Of a stretch of 54,465 nt of DNA, positions 9,420 to 16,386 are shown one piece after another. The notes beneath the pieces were generated by a model. The model was not told the origin of the DNA. It saw nothing but the letters and a program-made list of their open reading frames with translations, and searched no databases. Where the stretch lies: the NCBI GenBank assembly GCA_946411835.1, contig CAMKFK010000005.1, positions 1-54,465 of the forward strand. The letters are read 5' to 3'. The stretch comes from an uncultured Clostridia bacterium. GTDB taxonomy: Bacteria; Bacillota; Clostridia; Oscillospirales; Oscillospiraceae. The translations under genes were made by a program, and so were the position numbers. How positions within the stretch are numbered: the first letter of the stretch is position 1; each line of letters begins with the position of its first letter.

Positions 9420-9665
9420 ATGAGGAAAGAAAAGCGGATTCTGTTGCTGGAGGATCGACGCAGGATTGCCGAGATGTATGCAGATGGAGAACAGGTTACG
9501 GATATTGCGATCACCATCGGTGTGAACCGATGCACGATCTATCGGGAGTTGTCCCGAGGCTATACCGGCACAATGGATCGTAACGGTCGCCCCGGATACG
9601 ACCACGACCTTGCGCAGAAAAACCTGCACCCACGGTGGAAACGAGCCGCTCAGACAACTCAATAA
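9420..9665 (+). CDS. Small HTH protein with IS30-like HTH_38 domain
   Basis: The 81-residue protein is a single helix-turn-helix: LLEDRRRIAEMYADGEQVTD, then IAITIGVNRCTIYRELSRGY. This is the arrangement of the N-terminal DNA-binding domain of IS30-family transposases, where the matching stretch in this element is LLGVSRQTVWREIKRGRY. It then ends, with no DDE catalytic domain downstream in any frame. It could be a stand-alone regulator of the ICE, a common find at the start of clostridial elements, or a factor acting at the element end. GAGGTGGTGAG precedes the ATG. Confidence 0.65.
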   Translation: MRKEKRILLLEDRRRIAEMYADGEQVTDIAITIGVNRCTIYRELSRGYTGTMDRNGRPGYDHDLAQKNLHPRWKRAAQTTQ

Positions 9666-9680
9666 TCAACAGGATCAGGA

Positions 9681-10070
9681 GATGCGCCAGCGGGGAAAGG
9701 TACTTCGCGTACTGCGGAGCGCCTTTCCCGGCTGACACACGAGCAAGAGCCGGTGTACCTTGACAACCAAACATCCTTTGCAGGATACGTTCCCGTTGCT
9801 GCTCGAAAGGGCAGCGGGTCTGCGCCGACAGGCGAAAGCCTCTCGCAACGCGCAGCGCCGTGTGGGGCTGCTCCACGCGGTAACGCGATGACAGGCAGCG
9901 GGTGGATTCTTCCCTACGGGGCTGGCGGAGAACCAGGCAGAGGCAAAAGACCTATGAGGTGGCAGCACCCACCGTCCTGCAAATGCCTAATCGTTCGGGA
10001 GTTGAGGACAAATAGAGCGAACATAAGAAACGAAACCGGGCTGGACAAGGCAAACAGCTTTGCCCAGCCC
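9681..10070 (+). ncRNA. Candidate structured RNA (run of nested hairpins)
   Basis: There is no credible gene between the HTH gene and parA. Instead there are many pairings. CAGC plus GGGAAAGG (9688-9700) pair with 9722-9734. ATCCT/AGGAT occurs at 9773-9786. CCCGTTGC (9792-9799) pairs with GCAGCGGG. CTGCGC (9820-9825) pairs with GCGCAG (9850-9855) around an AGGC-GAAA-GCCT hairpin. GCTGC/GCAGC encloses CGCG-GTAA-CGCG (about 9876-9898). CTGG/CCAG and GGTGG/CCACC hairpins follow. A bulged GGGCTG/CAGCCC hairpin ends the run at 10038-10070, just before the parA ribosome binding site. GNRA tetraloops (GAAA, GTAA) argue for an RNA rather than DNA structure. It may be a leader controlling parA, a free RNA or a replication signal; the family is not recognised. 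Confidence 0.45.
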
Positions 10071-10094
10071 TATCTTGAAAGAGGAGGTGTGCCG

Positions 10095-10904
10095 GTGAAA
10101 ACGATTGCATTGGCAAACCAGAAAGGCGGCGTCGGCAAGACCACGACCGCCGCGAGCCTCGGCGTCGGCTTGTGTCGGCAGGGCAAGAAAGTCCTGCTGA
10201 TCGACGCGGACGCGCAAGGCAATCTCACGCAGATGATGGGCTGGTCGCAGCCGGATGAGCTGTCCCCCACACTCTCCGATCTCATGGCGAAGATCATCAC
10301 CGACAAGCCGCTTGCCTCCGGCGAGGGCATCCTGAGAAGCCGCGAAGGCGTCGATCTTGTGCCGGCGAACATTGATTTGTCCGCGATGGAGGTCACGCTG
10401 GTAAACACGATGAGCCGCGAAACGGTGCTCCGTCAACTGCTCGCTACGGTGAGCGACCGCTACGACTACGCCATCATCGACTGTATGCCGTCCCTCGGTA
10501 TGCTGACGATCAACGCGCTGACAGCGGCGGACAGCGTTATCATTCCCGTGCAGGCGCAGTACCTTCCGGCAAAGGGGCTGGAGCAGCTCCTCAAAACCGT
10601 CGTGCGTGTTAAACGGCAGCTTAATCCGAGCTTGGAGATCGACGGAATCCTGCTGACGATGGTGGACGAGAGGACACGGCTTGCAAAGGGTATCGTGGAC
10701 TCAATCCGCAGCACCTACAGCGGGCATGTGTTCGCGGCGCAAATCCCGCGCTCCGTCCGAGCGGCGGAGATCAGCGTCGCGGAAAAGAGCATCTACGACC
10801 TCGACGGAAACGGGAAGGTCGCCGCAGCCTACAACGAACTGACGAGGGAGGTGTTGAACGGTGGCAAGCAAATTAGACGGCATCGGTCTGACCTCGCTCG
10901 ATGA
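10095..10904 (+). CDS. parA: ParA-family ATPase
   Basis: The 269-residue partition/maintenance ATPase has a deviant Walker A, KGGVGKTT, at residues 10-17. LLIDADAQGNLTQMMGW follows near residue 36, and YAIIDCMPSLGMLTINAL holds the Walker B aspartate. GTG at 10095 is taken as start because AGAGGAGG lies just upstream and the protein then begins at the conserved MKTIALANQ; the open frame continues upstream through the hairpin region. In ICEs, ParA/ParB stabilise the circular form. Its last 44 bases overlap parB. Confidence 0.92.
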   Translation: MKTIALANQKGGVGKTTTAASLGVGLCRQGKKVLLIDADAQGNLTQMMGWSQPDELSPTLSDLMAKIITDKPLASGEGILRSREGVDLVPANIDLSAMEVTLVNTMSRETVLRQLLATVSDRYDYAIIDCMPSLGMLTINALTAADSVIIPVQAQYLPAKGLEQLLKTVVRVKRQLNPSLEIDGILLTMVDERTRLAKGIVDSIRSTYSGHVFAAQIPRSVRAAEISVAEKSIYDLDGNGKVAAAYNELTREVLNGGKQIRRHRSDLAR

Positions 10905-11799
10905 CCTGTTCAAGACCGATGCGGAGCGTCAGGCAGAGCAGGGCGAGCGGGTGCAGATCGTTTCAGCGGACAAGGTATTCCCCTACGCCCGCCAGCCGTA
11001 CAGCATTGAGCGTCCTACGCCTGACCTTGTGCGGCTCATGGACAGCATCGAGCGCAACGGTATCGCGGAGCCGATGATCGTGCGACCGCGCGAGGGCGGA
11101 ACCTACGAGATCATCGCGGGACACCGGCGCGACTACTGCGCGCGGGCGGTAGGGCTGAAAACGAGACCTGTCATCGTCCGTGAGTGTACGGATGAGGAGG
11201 CGGACATCTTGGTTGTGGACTACAACATCACCCGTGAGGACTTGCTTCCGAGTGAGAAAGCCCGCGCCTACAAGCTCAAACTGGACGCCATGAAACGGCA
11301 GGGCGCACGGACAGATTTAACTTCTCGCCAAGTTGGCGAGAAGTCGCAAGGTAAAACTTCTGTGCAGATTCTGGCAGAACAAGCCGATGAGAATGCTCGC
11401 AATATCCATCGTTATGTGTGCCTGACGAAGCTCATACCCCCGCTGCTTGCCAAGGTCGATGAAGGGACGCTGAAATTTGTTCCCGCATCCGACTATGTTT
11501 CCCACCTGACCGAAAAAGAGCAGACTTACCTTGCCCTCATCATGGAGCGCGACGAGGTGACGCCTTCACTCGATCAGGCGAAGCGCATGAAGCAGATCAG
11601 CGAGCAGGGCAAGTTGACCGATCAGGTCATGGACACCATCATGGGCGAGGAAAAGACGCCGGAGCGGAAAGTCGTGATCCGGGACAACCGGCTTCAGAAA
11701 TATTTCCCCAAAAGCTACACACCGCAACAGATTGAGACGGTTATCGTGAGGCTGCTGGAGGGTTGGCATCAACGCCATAAGCAGGAGTTTCAAAAATAA
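10861..11799 (+). CDS. parB: ParB/Srx-domain partition protein
   Basis: The 312-residue protein has the ParB nuclease-like domain (about residues 35-125), with the YEIIAGHRRDYCARAVGL box, followed by a KorB/HTH-like middle region. It starts with GTG at 10861, overlapping parA by 44 bases. It likely binds a centromere site and works with ParA. A perfect 12-base inverted repeat lies inside the coding sequence (11320-11344). The C terminus is rich in basic residues. Confidence 0.9.
   Translation: MASKLDGIGLTSLDDLFKTDAERQAEQGERVQIVSADKVFPYARQPYSIERPTPDLVRLMDSIERNGIAEPMIVRPREGGTYEIIAGHRRDYCARAVGLKTRPVIVRECTDEEADILVVDYNITREDLLPSEKARAYKLKLDAMKRQGARTDLTSRQVGEKSQGKTSVQILAEQADENARNIHRYVCLTKLIPPLLAKVDEGTLKFVPASDYVSHLTEKEQTYLALIMERDEVTPSLDQAKRMKQISEQGKLTDQVMDTIMGEEKTPERKVVIRDNRLQKYFPKSYTPQQIETVIVRLLEGWHQRHKQEFQK
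11320..11344 (+). repeat. Perfect 12-bp palindrome inside parB
   Basis: ACTTCTCGCCAA (11320-11331), one central G, then its exact reverse complement (11333-11344). In parB it encodes TSRQVGEK. It could be a protein-binding site such as a parS-like centromere, or an RNA hairpin; it does not resemble the canonical parS of chromosomal ParB. Confidence 0.6.
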
Positions 11800-11817
11800 C
11801 AAGCCATTCGGAAGGTG

Positions 11818-11870
11818 AAAGCGGAGATTTGCGATGATTCATACTCGCAAATCTCCGCTTTTGCTTTTCG
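11818..11870 (+). terminator. Strong hairpin between parB and the next gene
   Basis: A perfect 17-bp stem (11818-11834 with 11845-11861) is followed by a T-rich TTTTGCTTTT. It sits 18 bases after the parB stop and just before the GGAGAAAGGAGG ribosome binding site of the next gene. No promoter was found between it and that gene. Confidence 0.8.
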
Positions 11871-11885
11871 GAGAAAGGAGGAAAA

Positions 11886-12209
11886 ATGAGAAAGTCAATC
11901 AGACGAAATACAGCCGAAAAGGAACTGCGGCTTGCGCAGGGGCACGTTTTCACCCGAAAAGTGTATGAGGCGCAAGGTGCGCAGTACATGGGCACGGTTG
12001 GAGAAGCTGCGAAGCTCGGCTATTACACGCCTGCGGGCTGTGATCGGCTGAATAAGCCGGTTACTGAGGTAGAACTGGAAGATGTGAGATACTGCGCCAT
12101 GTACAAGGACTGTTTTGTGGATCAGACAATCCTTGAGGACGGGCGGCGCAAGCGTCCGTGTCTGCCGGTTTTCAAGCGAGAAATAAGCGAGGAAGGGAGC
12201 CTATCATGA
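11886..12209 (+). CDS. Hypothetical ICE protein, 107 residues
   Basis: No family is recognised. The protein is basic at its N terminus (MRKSIRRNTAEKELRL) and has a central GTVGEAAKLGYYTPAGCDRL stretch and a CAMYKDCF motif. A very good GGAGAAAGGAGG site precedes the ATG. It overlaps the following gene by four bases (ATGA), starting a chain of four overlapping or abutting small genes that look like one co-translated cassette. Confidence 0.6.
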   Translation: MRKSIRRNTAEKELRLAQGHVFTRKVYEAQGAQYMGTVGEAAKLGYYTPAGCDRLNKPVTEVELEDVRYCAMYKDCFVDQTILEDGRRKRPCLPVFKREISEEGSLS

Positions 12210-13021
12210 GCAGGATTGATTTACCCGAATATTGTTTTTCCACGCTTGCCACCACGGGCGAGCTTGTGATCCTGAGACGCGGCGAGATGGGCTACTACCA
12301 ATCCGAATGGAATACCAATGACGCCGCGTACAACAAGAGTATCGCCGATGACCACAACAGCGCGCGGGGACTGTCTCCGGCGCAGGTGGAGGCGATGCGC
12401 GTCGGCTCCATGTTCGGCTTTGCCACTCCGGGCGCAGACCCGCAGCGGTATCTTGATCTCGCAGAAAAGCTACAGACATACCGCGCGCAGGGGCAGATCA
12501 AAGACCCGATCATCAGCCGTATCTACCCGATAACGTGTACCCTCACGGATTACAAGATCGTCGGCAAGGTCGAGACCTTTCTGGAACCGACAGCCTTGCC
12601 GGACGCCATACTGGGCGAGGACAGCGGTATCACGCTGTACGCCGAGATGGTGGGCGGCGAGCCGCTGATACCCGTCGCCGCAAAGCAGTCCGAGGGCAAA
12701 AGCTATGCGATCAGTCTGGCGCAGGGCTGCTATTCCCGAATCACGGAGATCAACCAAGGATATCAAATCATCGCCAGAATGCGTGTGGGCGTCAAGGAAT
12801 TCGCGCTTGCCGAAAACTCGACCGCGCCCAGCCGCTACGCGACATGGGCACGGTCGCCCGCCAACGACGGCGACGGAGAGCCGAATTACTATCGCGGACA
12901 CTACTGCAATGACCGCGACACAGCGGTGGATGATTTCTGCAAGCGCGCAAGAGAGCAGTATGAGTATGAGATTTCCGTCCACCGCATCCCGCCGAGCAGG
13001 AATAACAAGAAGGAAAGGTAG
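12206..13021 (+). CDS. Hypothetical ICE protein, 271 residues
   Basis: ATG 12206 is chosen because AAGGGAG lies upstream and it overlaps the previous stop. The protein opens with MSRIDLPEYCFSTLATTGEL and is soluble, with no signal peptide or membrane helix. The arrangement suggests an accessory protein carried with the conjugation genes. No motif gives a function. The gene ends in TAG, which shows that TAG is used as an ordinary stop codon in this element. Confidence 0.6.
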   Translation: MSRIDLPEYCFSTLATTGELVILRRGEMGYYQSEWNTNDAAYNKSIADDHNSARGLSPAQVEAMRVGSMFGFATPGADPQRYLDLAEKLQTYRAQGQIKDPIISRIYPITCTLTDYKIVGKVETFLEPTALPDAILGEDSGITLYAEMVGGEPLIPVAAKQSEGKSYAISLAQGCYSRITEINQGYQIIARMRVGVKEFALAENSTAPSRYATWARSPANDGDGEPNYYRGHYCNDRDTAVDDFCKRAREQYEYEISVHRIPPSRNNKKER

Positions 13022-13027
13022 GCAGAC

Positions 13028-13636
13028 ATGAGTAACGAACAAAAGGATATGGCTGGCGATTACGAGGTGATCCAATCGCTCTTCATCGGCGGCAAGTCCC
13101 TGTTGATCGGCTACAACCCGAACGACAAGGACGGCAAGTACATGACCTGTTTCAAAGAAATAAACGTGTTTGGTACCTTTTTCACAAAGGCAATGGTAAG
13201 CGACGACTATCTGGAGATCGCCCGTCTGTTCTCCGAACGCCTGCAGGAGCATCTTGAGAAGGTGGAGCAGTTCCGCGCACAGCGCAACGTCCCGTTGGAA
13301 ACGCTCGATAAGGAGCATTGCAGGGCGCGAGGAAAAGGCGAGAGCCTCGTCGGAAAGCTGATTATCCTCCGCCCGACCAGTCTCGCGCCGGAGTACCGCA
13401 CGGCGGACTGTCAGCTCGGCTTTGCCACGGGCGGTTTTGGTTGTGCTCCGAACCCAAGAGGGCGCGCTGTTAATTTCCGCGAGCTGTACTCCGGCGAGGA
13501 ATGCCGCTGGAACATCGGCGACGTGCTGGGCATCGCGGATATGGAAAAGCTGCCCGAATGGGCAAAGCAAAAGGTCGCGGAGCTGGAAAAAGACCGTAAT
13601 TCCATGAAGCAAAAGGAACGAGGTGAAGCGAGATGA
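13028..13636 (+). CDS. Hypothetical ICE protein, 202 residues
   Basis: A soluble protein with a helical middle (LFSERLQEHLEKVEQFRAQR). Near residues 130-165 is a glycine- and cysteine-containing block, CQLGFATGGFGCAPNPRGRA, followed by WNIGDVLGIADM. I recall similar CQL...GGFGC...GRAV blocks in small proteins of other clostridial elements, but no function is established. The end overlaps the next gene by four bases. Confidence 0.6.
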   Translation: MSNEQKDMAGDYEVIQSLFIGGKSLLIGYNPNDKDGKYMTCFKEINVFGTFFTKAMVSDDYLEIARLFSERLQEHLEKVEQFRAQRNVPLETLDKEHCRARGKGESLVGKLIILRPTSLAPEYRTADCQLGFATGGFGCAPNPRGRAVNFRELYSGEECRWNIGDVLGIADMEKLPEWAKQKVAELEKDRNSMKQKERGEAR

Positions 13637-13893
13637 GCATTTTAAGGAGAATACTTGTAAGATTAAGGCGGAGATTATCGCCGGAATACAAGGGGCTTCA
13701 TACTGTTGCGAGGGCAATGCGAAAAGCAAAACGCGAGGATCTTGTCATGGGTGTGTCGGGATGCGGGAAAGCAATATTAGCTATAGAACCCCTTAGTCCA
13801 GACGGCACTTGCGTCTGCTGCGGTGCGGAAATCCCGGAGGGCAGATGGGTTTGCCCCATCTGTGCCGGAGAATTTGGAGGGAACATGAAATGA
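13633..13893 (+). CDS. Small zinc-ribbon protein
   Basis: The 86-residue protein has a very basic first 20 residues (ILRRILVRLRRRL). The C terminus carries CVCCGAEIPEGRWVCPIC, four cysteines placed as a zinc ribbon. It may bind nucleic acid. It is translationally coupled on both sides (ATGA overlaps at 13633 and 13890). Confidence 0.6.
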   Translation: MSILRRILVRLRRRLSPEYKGLHTVARAMRKAKREDLVMGVSGCGKAILAIEPLSPDGTCVCCGAEIPEGRWVCPICAGEFGGNMK

Positions 13894-14231
13894 GCGAACC
13901 TGTCAACATCATGGGCGTGGTCGGCGTTCCGAACGAGGACGGCAAGCGGGATTGCCGCTTCATCGACCCGCACTACAACAAGCTGTTCACCGTGCCGGAC
14001 GGAGAGAACGTCGTGCTGACCGGCATCGACGGCTCGCGTAGGGTACTCCCCTGCAAATACATCGACGATTGCCACGTCAGGGTCGGCGTCAACACCTATC
14101 ACATCTGCGAGTTTGCGGAGCGGATGCATGATAACGGAACCGTTTACCAGCCGGAGCATCCGAACGGAAGCGAGAAATACGGCGTCTATGAGATCTACCA
14201 GAGAGCAAGAGTTGGAGGAAAAGGAGGATGA
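13890..14231 (+). CDS. Hypothetical ICE protein, 113 residues
   Basis: ATG 13890 is used because GGAGG lies 9 bases upstream; the open frame could extend 27 codons further back, but that would run through the zinc-ribbon gene. The protein (MSEPVNIMGVVGVPNEDGKR) has no signal peptide and no recognised domain. A GGAGG inside its last codons is the ribosome binding site of the next, very large gene. Confidence 0.6.
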   Translation: MSEPVNIMGVVGVPNEDGKRDCRFIDPHYNKLFTVPDGENVVLTGIDGSRRVLPCKYIDDCHVRVGVNTYHICEFAERMHDNGTVYQPEHPNGSEKYGVYEIYQRARVGGKGG

Positions 14232-14232
14232 T

Positions 14233-16371
14233 ATGCCAAGTAAGCTACAAATCACCATCGACTGCGCGCGAAAGCTGACCGCAGACCTATCGGGACAGCG
14301 CGGATTATGGCAGCAATACCTGCTGACCGCCGCCCGCGTCTACAAGTACCCGTTCCCGGAGCAGCTTCTGATCTTCGGGCAGCGTCCCGACGCCACCGCC
14401 TGCGCCCCTATCGAGGTCTGGAACAAAAGCATGGGACGCAGGGTAAAACGGGGCGCAAAGGGCATCGCGCTGATTGACGATAGCGGCGAGAACCTAAAAC
14501 TCAAATACGTCTTTGACATATCGGACACCCATCTCGTTGACGAAAGCTCACGCACCCCGTACCTCTGGCGCATGGAGGAGCAGCATGAAGCCGCTGTGGC
14601 GGAGGCGCTGGAAAATGCGTATGGCAGCGCAGCCGTTCCGGGACACCTGACGGCGAAGATCATCGCCTCCTGCCGCAGCGCGGCGAAGGACAATCTCCCG
14701 GACTACCTCGACGAGCTGCGCACCGCGAGGACGGACAGCCTTCTGGAGGAGCTGGACGACCTCAGCCTTGAAACGCGCCTCCGCAAGCTGGTGGAGAACA
14801 GCGTCGCGTTCACCGTCCTGACCCGCTGCGGCATCGACGCGGGGCAGTATTTCTCGGTCGAGGATTTTGACGGACTGTATGAGTTCAACACCAATGATAC
14901 CATGGGCATTCTTGGCAGGGCAACGAGCGACGTGTCCCGGATGCTGCTGCTGGAGCTCGGGCGCACGATCCGCAGCGCGGAACGCGCAAAACTTGCAAAT
15001 CAAAGCAGAATCGTTTATACTATGGGCAAAGAAGCAGATAAGCAGCCTGACGGACAAGAAAAGGAGGAGCGAAATGGTGCCGGAGCTGACGTATCACGAG
15101 AAAGGGGATTATCTGTATCCCGATCTGGTACTGCCGAAGGAGTTGGAGAACCTGCCGCCGCTGGGCAAGTACGGTCTGATGCGCAAGAAGTACCTGAAGG
15201 AACACAAGCGGGGAACGTACAGCGCGATGGTGTTGTCTGGGAAGTTATGGACGCACATCCGGGAGATCGACGCGCAGGCGGATCAGATGATGGAGACGCT
15301 GATCGCGCAGATGAAGAAGCAGGAGGGCGTGACGGAGGAGCTGAAGGCGAGCGATCAGATGGCGTGGGTCGGCGCGATGAACAACATCCGCGACAGAGCG
15401 GAGGAAGTGGTGCTGCGCGATCTGGTCTACGTCTGAGCCATTACGACCCCGACGCCCGGTCAGACCTACCCTACTACCACAACGACGCCGAAAAGAACGA
15501 GCTGCTCCGCAGGGTGTTCATCCGGGAGCACAGAGACGAAATTGCCGCATTCTTTGCCGCCCACGAGGGCGACGAGGAACGCGGCAATTTCCTTCGCTCT
15601 TTCTTTTCCGGCGCGGTGGTCGAAATGACCCTCGGCAGCGGGCAGCGCGTCGGCTTACAAGCCTTCGCCGACCGGCTGCACCTCTGGCGCGGCGAGCCGG
15701 ACGCACGGGAAGCGGAGGAATATCCCAGCTGGTGGGGCGTGGCAAACCGCGTCTACGGCATGATGCTGATGGGGCAATGGCTTGAAGCGCCCAAGGAGGC
15801 GACCGCTGACAAGGCGGTCGCTTTTGCTTTGCCGCAGGAGGCCATCGATTACGTTCTGACCGCCAACGGTACGAGCTATAAGCTGCGGATCTATGAGCAG
15901 TTCCAAAAACAGGACGGCAGCGCCAAGAACATACGGTTCCTCAAGGACTTGTACGGCATCGGCGGGCACTCTGACGCCATCCCCGGCAGCGGCTATTGGG
16001 AGGATCACGACGCCAAGGGTATCACGATTTCAGACGGTTCCAAGAAGCTGCTGTTGCCGTGGGCAAAGGCGGAGAAGCGCATCGGCGAGCTGATCGCCGC
16101 AGACCGCTACCTGAGCCGCGCCGACATGAAAGCGTACCCGGCGTTCCGGCAGGAGCGCGAGGCGAAGGAGGCGCGCGCCAAGATCGGTGAGGAATTCAAT
16201 TCGATCATCCGTGAATACAACGACTATCGTCGGCAGCTCGGCGATACCGTCCTGCTGAACCAATACGTCCTGACCGACTGCGGGCAGGCGATCGCCTCGC
16301 AGCGTTCTTTGAAGGGCGTCGTGTCCGATATGATGGTCTGCATGGCGTCCCGCATGAGCGGAAGAATATAG
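14233..16371 (+). CDS. ArdC-like N-terminal part of the giant ICE methylase-helicase, split by TAG
   Basis: The 712-residue product starts at ATG 14233. Residues 1-130 look like the ssDNA-binding domain of ArdC-type proteins (FPEQLLIFGQRPDATACAPI, then EVWNKSMGRRVKRGAKGIAL). A Gly/Asp/Arg-rich linker follows at about 275-410, and then a globular block with KNIRFLKDLYGIGGHSDA and DAKGITISDGSKKLLLPWAK. It stops at TAG 16369-16371, but the same frame resumes at once with the second half at 16387. In related elements these two blocks are normally one very large protein, so the TAG probably breaks the gene. The linker DNA also encodes tnpV in another frame. Confidence 0.75.
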   Translation: MPSKLQITIDCARKLTADLSGQRGLWQQYLLTAARVYKYPFPEQLLIFGQRPDATACAPIEVWNKSMGRRVKRGAKGIALIDDSGENLKLKYVFDISDTHLVDESSRTPYLWRMEEQHEAAVAEALENAYGSAAVPGHLTAKIIASCRSAAKDNLPDYLDELRTARTDSLLEELDDLSLETRLRKLVENSVAFTVLTRCGIDAGQYFSVEDFDGLYEFNTNDTMGILGRATSDVSRMLLLELGRTIRSAERAKLANQSRIVYTMGKEADKQPDGQEKEERNGAGADVSRERGLSVSRSGTAEGVGEPAAAGQVRSDAQEVPEGTQAGNVQRDGVVWEVMDAHPGDRRAGGSDDGDADRADEEAGGRDGGAEGERSDGVGRRDEQHPRQSGGSGAARSGLRLSHYDPDARSDLPYYHNDAEKNELLRRVFIREHRDEIAAFFAAHEGDEERGNFLRSFFSGAVVEMTLGSGQRVGLQAFADRLHLWRGEPDAREAEEYPSWWGVANRVYGMMLMGQWLEAPKEATADKAVAFALPQEAIDYVLTANGTSYKLRIYEQFQKQDGSAKNIRFLKDLYGIGGHSDAIPGSGYWEDHDAKGITISDGSKKLLLPWAKAEKRIGELIAADRYLSRADMKAYPAFRQEREAKEARAKIGEEFNSIIREYNDYRRQLGDTVLLNQYVLTDCGQAIASQRSLKGVVSDMMVCMASRMSGRI
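15074..15436 (+). CDS. tnpV: TnpV-family protein, encoded inside the helicase gene
   Basis: The 120-residue product matches TnpV, a transposon-encoded protein family of clostridial mobile elements whose function is unknown. Landmarks are MVPELTYHEKGDYLYPDLVL, LGKYGLMRKKYLKEHKRGTY, and the end ASDQMAWVGAMNNIRDRAEE. It has its own AAAAGGAGGAG ribosome binding site 7 bases before the ATG. It lies wholly within the 14233-16371 gene in the +1 frame, and both frames stay open over 363 bases. Either the linker of the host protein arose by in-frame insertion of tnpV, or the two genes are maintained as an overlapping pair. Confidence 0.82.
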   Translation: MVPELTYHEKGDYLYPDLVLPKELENLPPLGKYGLMRKKYLKEHKRGTYSAMVLSGKLWTHIREIDAQADQMMETLIAQMKKQEGVTEELKASDQMAWVGAMNNIRDRAEEVVLRDLVYV

Positions 16372-16386
16372 CTTTTTCCGCTGTCC

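Noticed and set aside
14233-14260. Upstream start for the ArdC-like gene at 14113
   Set aside because: That would overlap the preceding gene by 119 bases without a ribosome binding site, while GGAGG lies just before ATG 14233 and the family start MPSKLQITIDC fits.
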